Source: DAMCAP01 sp032059445 | Lineage (GTDB): Bacteria > Bacillota > Clostridia > Oscillospirales > Ruminococcaceae | Assembly: GCA_032059445.1 (NCBI GenBank) | Contig: DAMCAP010000009.1 | Coordinates: 1 to 64,000 of the forward strand | DNA length: 64,000 bases | Reading direction: 5' to 3' | In this document: piece by piece, positions 15,549 to 23,947 of the stretch | How positions within the stretch are numbered: position 1 is the first letter of the stretch | Layout of the letters: every line of letters begins with the position of its first letter | Program-made: the position numbers and the translations under genes | The notes under the pieces: generated by a model | Seen by the model: the letters and a program-made list of their open reading frames with translations, nothing else | Databases searched by the model: none | What the model was told of the DNA's origin: nothing

Positions 15549-16964
15549 ATGTTTGATATTTTAATTACCAATGGCTGCATTATTACTGTGGATGCTCAGC
15601 ACACCCTGTATAAGAGGGGGTACATAGGTATTACCGCGGATAGGATTGCCGCAATCGGTGATATGAGCGATTTAACCGAGCTGCCACAGGCAAAGCGTGT
15701 AATCGACGTCAAAGGGGATGCGATACTCCCCGGGCTAGTGGATGCTCACGGGCACGCAGGTCACTGCCTGATCAAAAACCTAGGAGAGGCTATCAGCAAC
15801 TGGGAAGAGATGGCTGAAAACATCTATTACAGGCATACCGATGATTTCTTCTGGTATGCTGAGGGTGCATTGGCAGCGGCTGAGCGCGTGAAGTTTGGTG
15901 TTACCACCGCCGTATCAATGATCGGCAGCACCCCTCGTATCGACCGCATTGAGCATATCGGTGCCCATTTCGATGGCTCGATCAAGACGGGCATACGCCA
16001 GCTTAGCGGTATTGGCTGCGCCTACGGTGCTTTCCCCAAGGTGGCGCGAGTATGGGATGGGGATAGCTATGTGGAGTATCAAGTAGCGCCGGAGAAGGCC
16101 TATGAAACTACCGAGCTTGCCCTCAAAACCTACAATGGGAAGCACCCAAGGCAGAAGTGCATCGTTGCCCCTGGGCGGATGGGTAAACGCCCTGACGAGA
16201 GCGTAGAAGCCAATATTGCCCACAACAAGGAGATGTACAGGCTTTCACAGGAGTATGGGGTGCCCCTGCATACCCATGCCTTTGGCGGTGATGTGCAGTT
16301 TCTTTACGACCACACTCCCGAGGTTTTGACCCCTAATCTATCTCTAACTCACAGTACGGGCTATAGTCAGCGAGAGCTTGAAATACTGGTAGAAACCGGT
16401 GCATTTGTACTGCATGGTCCTGCTACCCACTCAATGGTACGGCTGCGTTGCCCTGCCTTTGAGATGCTGGAGATGGGGATTAATCTTGCCATTGTTGCTG
16501 ATGGCACTGCGCCTGATAGAAGCTTTGACCTCTTTAGAGATATGAAGCTGTTTCAGATTTTACATAGAGGACACTTTCATGATACTAAGCTATTGCCCTG
16601 TGGCACAGTGCTTGAGCTGTGTACCATCAAGGCGGCAAAAGCCATTGGTATGGATCAAGAAGTCGGTTCCCTTGAGGTGGGCAAAAAGGCAGATATTATT
16701 CGGATCAACGTCCGTCAGCCTCATTTGGAGCCCTTTGGCGATATGCCAATCGAGCGTGTGGTATATCACGCCATGGGTCAGGATGTCAGCCTAGTGATCA
16801 TCGACGGTCAGGTGGCAATGGAGGGCAGAGAGCTGACTCAGACCAACGAGGAGCAGATCCTCTTAGATGCTCAGACCGCTTATGAGATGATGATGCGCAG
16901 GCTGGGCACACCCCATATCACCGAGACCCCTTATCAATATAAGACCAGACTCTACGAAAAGTAA
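15549..16964 (+). CDS. Metal-dependent amidohydrolase, SsnA/TrzN/MtaD-like deaminase superfamily
   Basis: A 471-residue cytoplasmic hydrolase with the beta-sandwich plus TIM-barrel layout of the COG0402 deaminases. Metal ligands are visible in VDAHGHAGH near residue 65, in HTHAFGG, and in the aspartate of ADGTAPD; SLTHSTG and the closing LEVGKKADIIRI are also typical. Members remove amino or chloride groups from purines, S-adenosylhomocysteine, cytosine or triazines, so the substrate is open. Purine work is suggested only by the neighbouring purB. It has its own regulated promoter and a terminator after it, so it is probably monocistronic. The start follows a GGGAGGG box. Confidence 0.85.
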   Translation: MFDILITNGCIITVDAQHTLYKRGYIGITADRIAAIGDMSDLTELPQAKRVIDVKGDAILPGLVDAHGHAGHCLIKNLGEAISNWEEMAENIYYRHTDDFFWYAEGALAAAERVKFGVTTAVSMIGSTPRIDRIEHIGAHFDGSIKTGIRQLSGIGCAYGAFPKVARVWDGDSYVEYQVAPEKAYETTELALKTYNGKHPRQKCIVAPGRMGKRPDESVEANIAHNKEMYRLSQEYGVPLHTHAFGGDVQFLYDHTPEVLTPNLSLTHSTGYSQRELEILVETGAFVLHGPATHSMVRLRCPAFEMLEMGINLAIVADGTAPDRSFDLFRDMKLFQILHRGHFHDTKLLPCGTVLELCTIKAAKAIGMDQEVGSLEVGKKADIIRINVRQPHLEPFGDMPIERVVYHAMGQDVSLVIIDGQVAMEGRELTQTNEEQILLDAQTAYEMMMRRLGTPHITETPYQYKTRLYEK

Positions 16965-16971
16965 GAGTAAT

Positions 16972-17003
16972 AGCTGTGGTGCTACCAGTACCACAGCTTT
17001 TTT
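16972..17003 (+). terminator. Intrinsic terminator after the amidohydrolase gene
   Basis: A 9-bp stem (AGCTGTGGT with ACCACAGCT), a nine-base loop, and a T-run directly after it. Confidence 0.9.
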
Positions 17004-17045
17004 ATCTAAACAGCAAGTAAATAGGGGATAAGCTGCATTTTTTTG

Positions 17046-17074
17046 TTGCCCTCTAGGTGAAAATATAGTAGAAT
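17046..17074 (+). promoter_or_regulatory. Sigma-A promoter of purB
   Basis: TTGCCC (17046-17051), a 17-bp spacer, TAGAAT (17069-17074), about 50 bases before the purB start. No purine riboswitch or PurR-box-like palindrome is apparent in 17004-17124. Confidence 0.6.
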
Positions 17075-17124
17075 GGTCAGAGAGCTTGTTGCTACCCAAT
17101 ATAACATTGATTTGGAGGCATACT

Positions 17125-18555
17125 ATGTACGAAAAGTATCTGAGCCCATTTTCTACCCGATATACAAGTGATGAAATGCAGTATCTTTTCTCTGCGGATA
17201 AGAAGTTTCGCACCTGGAGAAGACTGTGGATCGCCTTGGCTAAGGCAGAAAAAGCGGAAGGGCTTAATATAAGTGACCAGCAGATCGCCGAGCTGGAGCG
17301 CTATAAGGATGACATCAATCATGCAGTGGCGGAGGAGCGAGAGAAGCTTGTACGTCATGACGTTATGAGTCATGTGTATGCTTATGGGGTACAGTGCCCC
17401 AATGCGAAGGGGATCATCCATCTGGGTGCCACCAGCTGCTACGTTGGGGATAATACCGACATTATCATTATGCGCGATGCCCTGATCTTGGTGCGCCGTA
17501 AGCTGCTGAGTATTATCGCACTGCTGTCAGATTTTGCAATGAAGTACCGCACCATGCCTGCCCTGGCATATACCCATCTGCAGCCTGCTCAGCTGACTAC
17601 TGTGGGTAAGCGCGCAACCCTGTGGATCAATGAGCTAATGATGGATCTAGAGGAAGTAGACTACCGTATCGGCTCCTTAAAGCTACTGGGCTCCAAGGGT
17701 ACTACAGGTACACAGGCCAGCTTTGTGGAGCTTTTTGGTGGGGATGAGGCGAAAATTGCCCGTGTAGAGGAGTCTATCGCAAAGGAGATGTCCTTCGATG
17801 GGGTAGTACCTGTATCGGGGCAGACATACTCTCGTAAGGTAGATGCACAGGTGCTCTCCACACTGTCTGGTATTGCCCAGTCGGCATCAAAATTCTCCAA
17901 TGACCTGCGTATTTTGCAGAACTTCAAGGAGATGGAGGAGCCCTTTGAGAAGAATCAAATCGGTTCTTCTGCAATGCCCTATAAGAGAAACCCCATGCGC
18001 AGTGAGCGGATTACCGCCCTCTCTCGCTATGTGATTGTCGATAGTCTAAACCCTGCCTTGACCACCGCTACCCAGTGGTTTGAGAGGACCCTTGACGACT
18101 CTGCCAACAAGCGTATTGCGGTTAGCGAAGCATTTTTGGCGGTGGATGCAATTCTTGGTATCATGTTAAACGTCTGTGACGGTCTGGTGGTATACCCAAA
18201 GGTGATCGAGCAGCGAGTGATGAAAGAGCTGCCCTTTATGGCCACTGAAAATATCATGATGAGCGCTGTCAAAAAAGGCGGTGACCGCCAGGAGCTCCAT
18301 GAGAGGCTGCGTGAGCATTCCATTGCAGCGGCGAGAGTGGTAAAGGAGGAGGGCGGTGAAAACGATCTGCTTGCCCGTATCGTTAAGGATACTGCCTTTA
18401 ATCTAAGTATCGAAGAGCTGACATCCATCCTCTTACCGGCAAACTTTATCGGTATGGCGCCGCAGCAGGTAGAGCATTTTATCAATAACCTTGTACGCCC
18501 TGTACTAGAAAAAAACAAGAATCTCTTAGGAGAAAAAGCGGAGCTAAAAGTATAA
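17125..18555 (+). CDS. purB: Adenylosuccinate lyase
   Basis: A fumarase/aspartase superfamily enzyme of 476 residues. It acts twice in purine synthesis, releasing fumarate from SAICAR and from adenylosuccinate. The superfamily signature GSSAMPYKRNP is present; other landmarks are HDVMSHVYAYG, HLGATSCYVGDN and the TYTHLQ-like segment YTHLQPAQLTTVGKR. The start is the ATG at 17125, six bases after GGAGG; an upstream TTG in frame has no such box. It stands alone rather than in a pur operon, next to the amidohydrolase gene, and ends just before the secD promoter without a clear terminator. Confidence 0.97.
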   Translation: MYEKYLSPFSTRYTSDEMQYLFSADKKFRTWRRLWIALAKAEKAEGLNISDQQIAELERYKDDINHAVAEEREKLVRHDVMSHVYAYGVQCPNAKGIIHLGATSCYVGDNTDIIIMRDALILVRRKLLSIIALLSDFAMKYRTMPALAYTHLQPAQLTTVGKRATLWINELMMDLEEVDYRIGSLKLLGSKGTTGTQASFVELFGGDEAKIARVEESIAKEMSFDGVVPVSGQTYSRKVDAQVLSTLSGIAQSASKFSNDLRILQNFKEMEEPFEKNQIGSSAMPYKRNPMRSERITALSRYVIVDSLNPALTTATQWFERTLDDSANKRIAVSEAFLAVDAILGIMLNVCDGLVVYPKVIEQRVMKELPFMATENIMMSAVKKGGDRQELHERLREHSIAAARVVKEEGGENDLLARIVKDTAFNLSIEELTSILLPANFIGMAPQQVEHFINNLVRPVLEKNKNLLGEKAELKV

Positions 18556-18574
18556 GCGGTTTTTAACAAAATAT

Positions 18575-18603
18575 TTGACTTTTTGCGCCAATTCTTCTAT
18601 AAT
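18575..18603 (+). promoter_or_regulatory. Sigma-A promoter of secDF
   Basis: TTGACT (18575-18580), a 17-bp spacer and a perfect TATAAT (18598-18603), 60 bases before secD. Confidence 0.85.
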
Positions 18604-18662
18604 ATATTCTATCCGCTCTGTTTTAAGATAGGGCGGACATATACTGATGTGGAGGCAAATAA

Positions 18663-20078
18663 ATGAAAAAATCAGGAAAGTCAGTGATATGGATCATTGT
18701 GCTGCTGATCGCTACAATGAGTTACCTCACTGTAGCTGGTGTGACGACCACTTACGGGGATATCACAACCAAAATTATTAAAAGTGTGGATGATATCCGC
18801 TGGGGTATTGATATCAGAGGCGGAGTGGATGTAACTTTCTCGCCTCCTGAAGGATATAACGCCACCAATGAAGAGATGGCTTCGGCTGAATCTATCATTA
18901 AGGTAAGGCTGGTATCTCTCAATATTACCGACAGCGAAGTCTACACCGACTTCGACAACGACCGTATCATCGTGCGCTTCCCCTGGAAGGCCAATGAAAC
19001 CGATTTTAACCCCGAGCAGGCGATTGCAGAGCTTGGTGAAACCGCAAGCCTGACCTTTAGAGAAAAGGTAGAGCGGGATGCACAGGGCAAGCCTACCGGA
19101 GAAACACAAAAAAATGTTGTGATCGAGGGTAAAGACATAGTATCGGCTACCGCCACCCAGACCCAAGATCAAAAAACAGGCCAGCAGGTCTTTGCAGTCA
19201 GCCTGAAGCTTAGTGACGATGGCGCAAAGAAGTTTGCTGAGGGCACTAAGAAGGTAGCTGCCTTCCCACAGGGTCAAAACGTGATCTCTATCTGGATGGA
19301 TGAAACTTTGATTTCTGCCCCAGCTGTAGAAAAAGAAATCACTGGCGGACAAGCCATCATCACCGGTAACTTTACTGCCGAAGAGGCGATTGCTCTTGCC
19401 AACAAAATCAATGCCGGTGCGCTGCCTTTTAAACTGATGACCCAGAACTTTAACTCTATTTCGCCCATCCTCGGACTCGATGCAAAGGATGCAATGGTCA
19501 TGGCAGGTACAATCGCTTTTGCACTGATTGCGCTGTTTATGATTTCTATCTATAGAGTACCAGGAGCAGTTGCAGCGATTGCATTATTTGGTCAGATCAT
19601 CCTGATGATCACCTCGATCACAGGCTTCTTTGGGGTGTTCCCATCCTTTACTTTGACGCTGCCCGGTATTGCAGGTATTATACTGGCAATCGGATTTGGC
19701 GTCGACGCAAATATCATTACAGCTGAGCGTATCAAGGAAGAGCTCCGCGCAGGCAAGACTCTTGATGGTGCCATCAACTCCGGATTTAAGAGAGCTTTTA
19801 GCGCAATCTTAGACGGTAACGTCACTGTAATCATTGTAGCCATAATCCTAATGGGTGCTTTTGGCCCTCCAAACAGCACTTTTGCCAAGCTGCTTACACC
19901 TGTATTCTTTATGTTTGGCCCTACCACTGCTGGCTCCATTTATTCCTTTGGCTATACCTTGCTAGTAGGCGTGCTGCTCAACATGGTTATGGGCGTACTT
20001 GCCTCTAAGTTGATGATCAAATCCATATCCCGCTATGAGGCCTTTCGCAATCCCGTTCTATATGGAGGTGCAAAATAA
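18663..20078 (+). CDS. secD: Protein translocase subunit SecD
   Basis: A 471-residue RND-family membrane protein that uses the proton gradient to help pull exported proteins through SecYEG. One N-terminal helix is followed by a large extracytoplasmic domain beginning DIRGGVDVTF and including the P1-type ferredoxin-like parts. A block of five helices follows from about residue 275, with the conserved LPGIAGIILAIGFGVDANII segment. The length fits the shorter Gram-positive form. It is translationally coupled to secF: the TAA stop and the next ATG share a base (TAATG). A GGAGG box precedes its ATG. Confidence 0.96.
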   Translation: MKKSGKSVIWIIVLLIATMSYLTVAGVTTTYGDITTKIIKSVDDIRWGIDIRGGVDVTFSPPEGYNATNEEMASAESIIKVRLVSLNITDSEVYTDFDNDRIIVRFPWKANETDFNPEQAIAELGETASLTFREKVERDAQGKPTGETQKNVVIEGKDIVSATATQTQDQKTGQQVFAVSLKLSDDGAKKFAEGTKKVAAFPQGQNVISIWMDETLISAPAVEKEITGGQAIITGNFTAEEAIALANKINAGALPFKLMTQNFNSISPILGLDAKDAMVMAGTIAFALIALFMISIYRVPGAVAAIALFGQIILMITSITGFFGVFPSFTLTLPGIAGIILAIGFGVDANIITAERIKEELRAGKTLDGAINSGFKRAFSAILDGNVTVIIVAIILMGAFGPPNSTFAKLLTPVFFMFGPTTAGSIYSFGYTLLVGVLLNMVMGVLASKLMIKSISRYEAFRNPVLYGGAK

Positions 20079-21004
20079 TGAGAGAGTTTGATTTTTACGG
20101 TCGCCGGAAGTTATTTTTCACCATATCCATTGCACTAATTGTTTTTGCGCTTATTTTTGGCTTGGTGTTTGGCGTCAAGCTTGACATCCAGTTTAAGGGC
20201 GGAGCTATCCTGACCTACTCGTATACCGGTGACATCAATAAGGATGCCTTTAAGGCTGATGTAGAGGCTGTGCTGGGTGAGCAGGTTTCAATCCAGGAAA
20301 CTACCGATGTAACTACGGGAAGTAAAAGCTTTGTAGTCAACATGGCTGCCGAAAAAGGCATCCCTGCGGAAAAGCAGCTGGAGCTAACCAAGACCCTCGA
20401 GGAAAAATATGCAGCCAATGAGATCAATACCGTTTCGATCAACGTTGTTGACCCCATAATCGGTAAGGAGTTCCTCTATAAATGCCTTGTTGCGGTGCTA
20501 TTTGCCTCTTTGCTGATGGTACTGTATATCTCCGTAAGATTCCGCTTAGTCGGTGGTTGGAGTGCAGGTGTTACTGCGGTAATCGCTCTGCTTCACGACG
20601 TGTTGATTGTATTTAGCGTGTTTATTATTTTTGGTATCCCTCTTAACGATAACTTTATTGCTGTCGTCTTAACGATCCTAGGTTACTCGCTAAATGATAC
20701 CATCGTAATATTTGACCGTGTACGTGAGAATAAGCGCTTGTATGGCAATAAGCTAAGCGGTGCCGAGCTGATGAATAAGAGCTTAAATCAGTCGCTGGTG
20801 CGCACGATTTATACAACTTTGACCACAGTATCCACTATGATTATAGTATCGATTATTGCTTATATCTACAATGTTAACTCTATTTTGTCTTTCTCCTTCC
20901 CTATGATCCTGGGTATGATCTCGGGTGTATACTCTTCTTTGTGTATTGCCTCTCCACTGTTTGTGGTTTGGGAAGACAAAAAGAAACATCATGGTGCAGC
21001 ATAA
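20078..21004 (+). CDS. secF: Protein translocase subunit SecF
   Basis: The 308-residue partner of SecD. A first helix near residues 14-33 is followed by the extracytoplasmic domain with the conserved FKGGAILTYSYTGD. Five helices carry LHDVLIVFSVF and GYSLNDTIVIFDRVREN, the hallmark SecF motif. The GGAGG box lies inside the end of secD. It ends the secDF transcript, with a terminator right after the stop. Confidence 0.96.
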   Translation: MREFDFYGRRKLFFTISIALIVFALIFGLVFGVKLDIQFKGGAILTYSYTGDINKDAFKADVEAVLGEQVSIQETTDVTTGSKSFVVNMAAEKGIPAEKQLELTKTLEEKYAANEINTVSINVVDPIIGKEFLYKCLVAVLFASLLMVLYISVRFRLVGGWSAGVTAVIALLHDVLIVFSVFIIFGIPLNDNFIAVVLTILGYSLNDTIVIFDRVRENKRLYGNKLSGAELMNKSLNQSLVRTIYTTLTTVSTMIIVSIIAYIYNVNSILSFSFPMILGMISGVYSSLCIASPLFVVWEDKKKHHGAA

Positions 21005-21017
21005 ACTATAATAATTG

Positions 21018-21054
21018 GGCGGATCTCCTGTTTTTGGAGTATCCGCCTTTTTTT
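21018..21054 (+). terminator. Intrinsic terminator after secF
   Basis: Stem GGCGGAT with ATCCGCC, plus an inner CTCC/GGAG stem, followed by seven T. Confidence 0.9.
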
Positions 21055-21223
21055 GATGTTTAAAAGTTTAAAACTCCTTGATAATAATGTTAATAATTTG
21101 CTATTTTTCGTCTTTTTAATTTGATATCTGTACATTTGGATTACATATAATTCACGAATTTTCATTAGCAAAATACTTAATAATGCCATAAAAGGCATAT
21201 GAAAGGTGGGAATAGGCTACATA

Positions 21224-21295
21224 ATTCGACAGCATATTTGAGTTATAGTCGGTATGTTGAAAAATGCTTAGCGTATACTGTCGAATGCCGTCGAA
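21224..21295. promoter_or_regulatory. Cluster of Spo0A-box-like sequences in an inverted repeat
   Basis: A 13-bp inverted repeat (21224-21236 and 21274-21286, one mismatch) holds TTCGACA at 21225-21231 and TGTCGAA at 21279-21285. Each is an exact match to the Spo0A box TGTCGAA on one strand. A third copy, CGTCGAA, follows at 21289-21295 with one mismatch. All lie upstream of the extended -10 at 21325. The rest of 21055-21360 holds no gene, only a short hairpin (ATGCC/GGCAT) near 21183-21198. Confidence 0.6.
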
Positions 21296-21324
21296 TTTCT
21301 ATGTTAGTAATAGTGTACAGAAAA

Positions 21325-21333
21325 TGATATAAT
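21325..21333 (+). promoter_or_regulatory. Extended -10 promoter of the DUF6514-like gene
   Basis: TGATATAAT at 21325-21333 is an extended -10 with no convincing -35, about 25-30 bases before the start. Such promoters often need an activator, which agrees with the Spo0A-box-like cluster just upstream. Confidence 0.55.
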
Positions 21334-21362
21334 TGTGGCAATAATAAAAAGGAGGAAATACA

Positions 21363-21620
21363 ATGTGCAAAGAAGTTGACGTTTTACAAATGGAGTTCCC
21401 AACATATTTTGTATGCTGCATGCGCAAGTCTGAGGAAGTTGTTGGAGAGTACATATCCTATGGTATTACAGCTTGCTTGGGCGGCAGATGCATCCTAGAG
21501 ACAATCGAGGATATAACGCTAGATGCAAAGCACGCCCTTGATATTTGTAATCTGCTTGTGAAGCACCAAGTTTCCGTCCTGCATTTTAAAGAGGTCGTCT
21601 GTGATCTAATCTCTGTTTAG
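21363..21620 (+). CDS. Small protein, DUF6514-like
   Basis: An 85-residue cytoplasmic protein of unknown function. The order of features, a beta-rich first half ending in GEYISYGITACLG, then a short linker and a helical part, and a conserved-looking end (VSVLHFKEVVCDLI), resembles the DUF6514 proteins common in Clostridia. It has five cysteines. A GGAGG box precedes the ATG. It is transcribed from its own promoter, under possible Spo0A control, and lies between secF and nrdR. Confidence 0.7.
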   Translation: MCKEVDVLQMEFPTYFVCCMRKSEEVVGEYISYGITACLGGRCILETIEDITLDAKHALDICNLLVKHQVSVLHFKEVVCDLISV

Positions 21621-21635
21621 GTATTGATTAATGTA

Positions 21636-21644
21636 TGATATAAT
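21636..21644 (+). promoter_or_regulatory. Extended -10 promoter of nrdR
   Basis: TGATATAAT at 21636-21644, the same nonamer as before the preceding gene, about 50 bases upstream of the nrdR start. No clear -35 and no Spo0A box are seen here. Confidence 0.5.
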
Positions 21645-21692
21645 GCTATGATGGATAAAGATTGGGATCGTTTTTTGTAGGGAGGTAAGCCC

Positions 21693-22151
21693 ATGAAATG
21701 TCCATACTGCGGTTACATCGAAAGCAGAGTGCTGGACTCAAGACCGTCTGATGAGTCGGAAAAAATCCGTAGGCGAAGAGAATGTACCAACTGTCTAAAG
21801 AGATTTACTACATATGAGATTATTGAAACGACACCTCTGATGGTAATTAAAAAAGACGGCTCACGTGAGCCTTTTGCCACCAATAAGCTGTTGACCAGTC
21901 TCCTCAAATCCTGCGAGAAACGCCAGGTATCGATTGAACAGCTGGAGAAAGCTGCTAGAGAGATTGAGGGCATCCTGCTAAACTCCTTAGAGCGGGAAGT
22001 GCCTACAAGCAAAATCGGGGAGCTTGCTATGGAAAAGCTCAAAGATATAGATGAAGCAGCTTATGTACGCTTTGCTTCGGTGTACAGGCAATTTAAGGAT
22101 ATTAATTCTTTTATGGAAGAGCTTAAAAAAATATTAGAGAGCAGAGACTAA
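21693..22151 (+). CDS. nrdR: Transcriptional repressor NrdR
   Basis: A 152-residue regulator of ribonucleotide reductase genes. The N-terminal zinc ribbon is visible as CPYCGY at the start with CTNC near residue 31. An ATP-cone domain follows (about residues 45-140), starting MVIKKDGSREPF. The zinc ribbon binds NrdR boxes and the cone senses ATP and dATP. No nrd genes or NrdR boxes are present in the window. The length is normal and a GGAGG box precedes the ATG. A terminator follows. Confidence 0.97.
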   Translation: MKCPYCGYIESRVLDSRPSDESEKIRRRRECTNCLKRFTTYEIIETTPLMVIKKDGSREPFATNKLLTSLLKSCEKRQVSIEQLEKAAREIEGILLNSLEREVPTSKIGELAMEKLKDIDEAAYVRFASVYRQFKDINSFMEELKKILESRD

Positions 22152-22227
22152 AATCTCATGTTAAGCGTTACCGCTGATGGCAGTTATGCTGCTTGTATGA
22201 TAGATATGCATCCGGCATAGTAAAATA

Positions 22228-22251
22228 ACATCCTGAAAAGGATGTTTTTTT
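22228..22251 (+). terminator. Intrinsic terminator after nrdR
   Basis: Stem ACATCC with GGATGT, six-base loop, seven T. Confidence 0.82.
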
Positions 22252-22577
22252 CTATTTATAAGTAGTTTGCAGAAATGGATGGAAAATTCGTCCATTGATT
22301 TTGAAGGGGGTTCAACTGGGGAAGACCTATACAAATTGTTGCCATTTCACGAGTTTACAAGCGATTACCGTTCATTGACTTCGTGGCACAACAGCTGGTG
22401 GCGCTGGCAAAACGATAGAAGCATCCTCCGGGTTGATGCTAATCTGAGGGCTGATATTACCACAATAACGATGTAAGTTGTACCAGACTTGAGCTTATTG
22501 ATTTGACAGCGGGGAATCATGACATCCGATCATCCCTTTATATTGTCTGGAATCACCACACAGTTATTTATATTAAT
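22252..22577. other. Intergenic stretch with no convincing gene, possible decayed coding sequence
   Basis: Two short open stretches occur in different plus-strand frames (around 22267-22476 and 22470-22590), with unusual Trp- and His-rich content and no good ribosome binding site. They may be fragments of a decayed gene shifted in frame, for example around RSILRVDANLRADITTI and then ELIDLTAGNHDIRSSLYIV, but I recognise no family. Confidence 0.3.
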
Positions 22578-22609
22578 AAAACAGGTCAGGATGTTACCTG
22601 CCCTGTTTT
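22578..22609 (-). terminator. Intrinsic terminator of the DUF421-DUF4363 unit
   Basis: AAAACAGG, one mismatch, CAGG pairs with CCTG, mismatch, CCTGTTTT around a six-base loop. Both ends carry A/T runs. It lies just beyond the stop of the minus-strand DUF4363 gene. Confidence 0.8.
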
Positions 22610-22619
22610 AATTTGCAAT

Positions 22620-23000
22620 TTAGTAAATACCGCGAAGGTTTATCCATTGATATGCCCACATGTTTTGTATGTGGACAACTACCTCTTTAACCTCTAATAC
22701 ATACTCATCATACATCTCAAGACCATACATTAAGGGAAGCTTGTGCAGCGAAATAGTAACCGCTTCCACCTTATCCTTGCCAAAGAGTAAAATCCAGCCT
22801 TCCAGATTATCATCCCAGATATCAATGATATGTTTGATTTTTTCCTGCGTTTGCTCTTTATCTTGCTCGATGGGTTCTTCGGTAATTTCTTGGAGATGTG
22901 CAATGATTTCAGTAGTGTTTTTTTGCTGATGATTGACGTAATATAAGGACCATAAAAAAATTGCAGATAGTGCAAAGACGGATATCCATACTCTTCTCAT
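22620..23000 (-). CDS. DUF4363 family protein
   Basis: A 126-residue protein with an N-terminal membrane helix (VWISVFALSAIFLWSLYYV) and a charged, mostly helical extracytoplasmic part. The hallmark is a Trp-containing helix pair (WDDNLEGWILLFGKDKVEAV) followed by LHKLPLMYGLEMYDEYVLE. DUF4363 genes in Clostridia commonly follow a DUF421 gene, as here, 44 bases downstream. The function is unknown; a role in the spore or forespore membrane is inferred from that association. Start at 23000. Confidence 0.8.
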   Translation of the reverse strand: MRRVWISVFALSAIFLWSLYYVNHQQKNTTEIIAHLQEITEEPIEQDKEQTQEKIKHIIDIWDDNLEGWILLFGKDKVEAVTISLHKLPLMYGLEMYDEYVLEVKEVVVHIQNMWAYQWINLRGIY

Positions 23001-23044
23001 AGCAACCTCATCTTATTTCAAACAGTAGTATGATCAGGCAGTGA

Positions 23045-23731
23045 CTAGCTGCTTTTCTTTTGCTCTTTTGGGATAATTATATACTCCCTCGAGATATCAC
23101 AAGTCATAATAAAAATATCTTTTGCACTTTTATCTTCTTTTTTTAGGATATAATCCAGCCATTTTTGGTCTACATTACAAAAAGCAAGTGCTCGCTTTTC
23201 GATAATGCCATCGCTGATAATGACCACAGGCAAACCATCTATTTTGGGTGCCTTAATTCCCAGATCCCCGCAGGTAACAGGTCGGCTATCAAATTTGTTA
23301 TATACCGAGACTTGACCGTTGGTCTCTACAATTGCATAAGCGATTTCGTCGAGGTTAAAGTAACCCGATCCCCGCAGCTGCTCCATCAGATCATCGATAG
23401 AAAAGCGAATATCCCGCAGAGCTTGCTGATCAACGGTACCATTGCGTATGACCATCATAGGCGTGCCAGAAATAATACGGCGAAAGAACTTGCTTTTGAG
23501 ATTGATTGCAGACAAAATTACCTCAAAGCAAGCAAGCATAATGATCGGTACGACGCCGTTGATGAGTGGTGAACCCAGGTTTTCGATCGGTATCGCAGCT
23601 ATATTGGAGATTACGATGGTTGTTACCAGCTCTGAGGGTTGCAACTCACCGATTTGGCGCTTCCCCATAAAGCGCAGGCAAAATATTACCAGTATATACA
23701 ATAGAAAAGTACGAAAAAATACAGCAAACAA
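23045..23731 (-). CDS. DUF421 (YetF-like) membrane protein
   Basis: A 228-residue protein with three N-terminal helices and a cytoplasmic two-part YetF domain. The family motif MGKRQIGELQPSELVTTIVI is intact; GYFNLDEIAYAIVETNGQVS and PVVIISDGIIEK mark the soluble part. The start is a TTG at 23731, seven bases after a GGGAGGG box; the frame stays open upstream to 23956 but there the sequence does not match the family. YetF-type proteins include spore germination-linked members, and the DUF4363 gene follows. The gene is divergent from the Ger(x)C-like gene. Confidence 0.88.
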   Translation of the reverse strand: MFAVFFRTFLLYILVIFCLRFMGKRQIGELQPSELVTTIVISNIAAIPIENLGSPLINGVVPIIMLACFEVILSAINLKSKFFRRIISGTPMMVIRNGTVDQQALRDIRFSIDDLMEQLRGSGYFNLDEIAYAIVETNGQVSVYNKFDSRPVTCGDLGIKAPKIDGLPVVIISDGIIEKRALAFCNVDQKWLDYILKKEDKSAKDIFIMTCDISREYIIIPKEQKKSS

Positions 23732-23947
23732 AAAAAGACCCTCCCTAGATATACCTGTGAAGATATATTTTAGTATTACCAAAAGGGTATGTTTTATCAA
23801 AAATACGGTATCAAACAATAGTTGATATAAGGTATGATACTGCTTAACCTTGCTAATAGGATTGGCATAAAATAAAATGTTTATAAGTTTCTTGCTAGGG
23901 AAAACTATATTAAGTAGTTTATATGTGACGCAGGTAATCAAGAATTT

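Noticed and set aside
18681..19352. Minus-strand open frame of 223 residues inside secD
   Set aside because: secD is clearly coded on the other strand with conserved motifs; the antisense frame has no recognisable domain.
21224..21295. LexA (SOS) box
   Set aside because: The Firmicute LexA site has GAAC and GTTC half-sites; these repeats read TTCGACA/TGTCGAA, which fits the Spo0A box.
22267..22476. 69-residue open frame as a gene
   Set aside because: No ribosome binding site, odd composition and no recognisable family; treated as possible decayed sequence.
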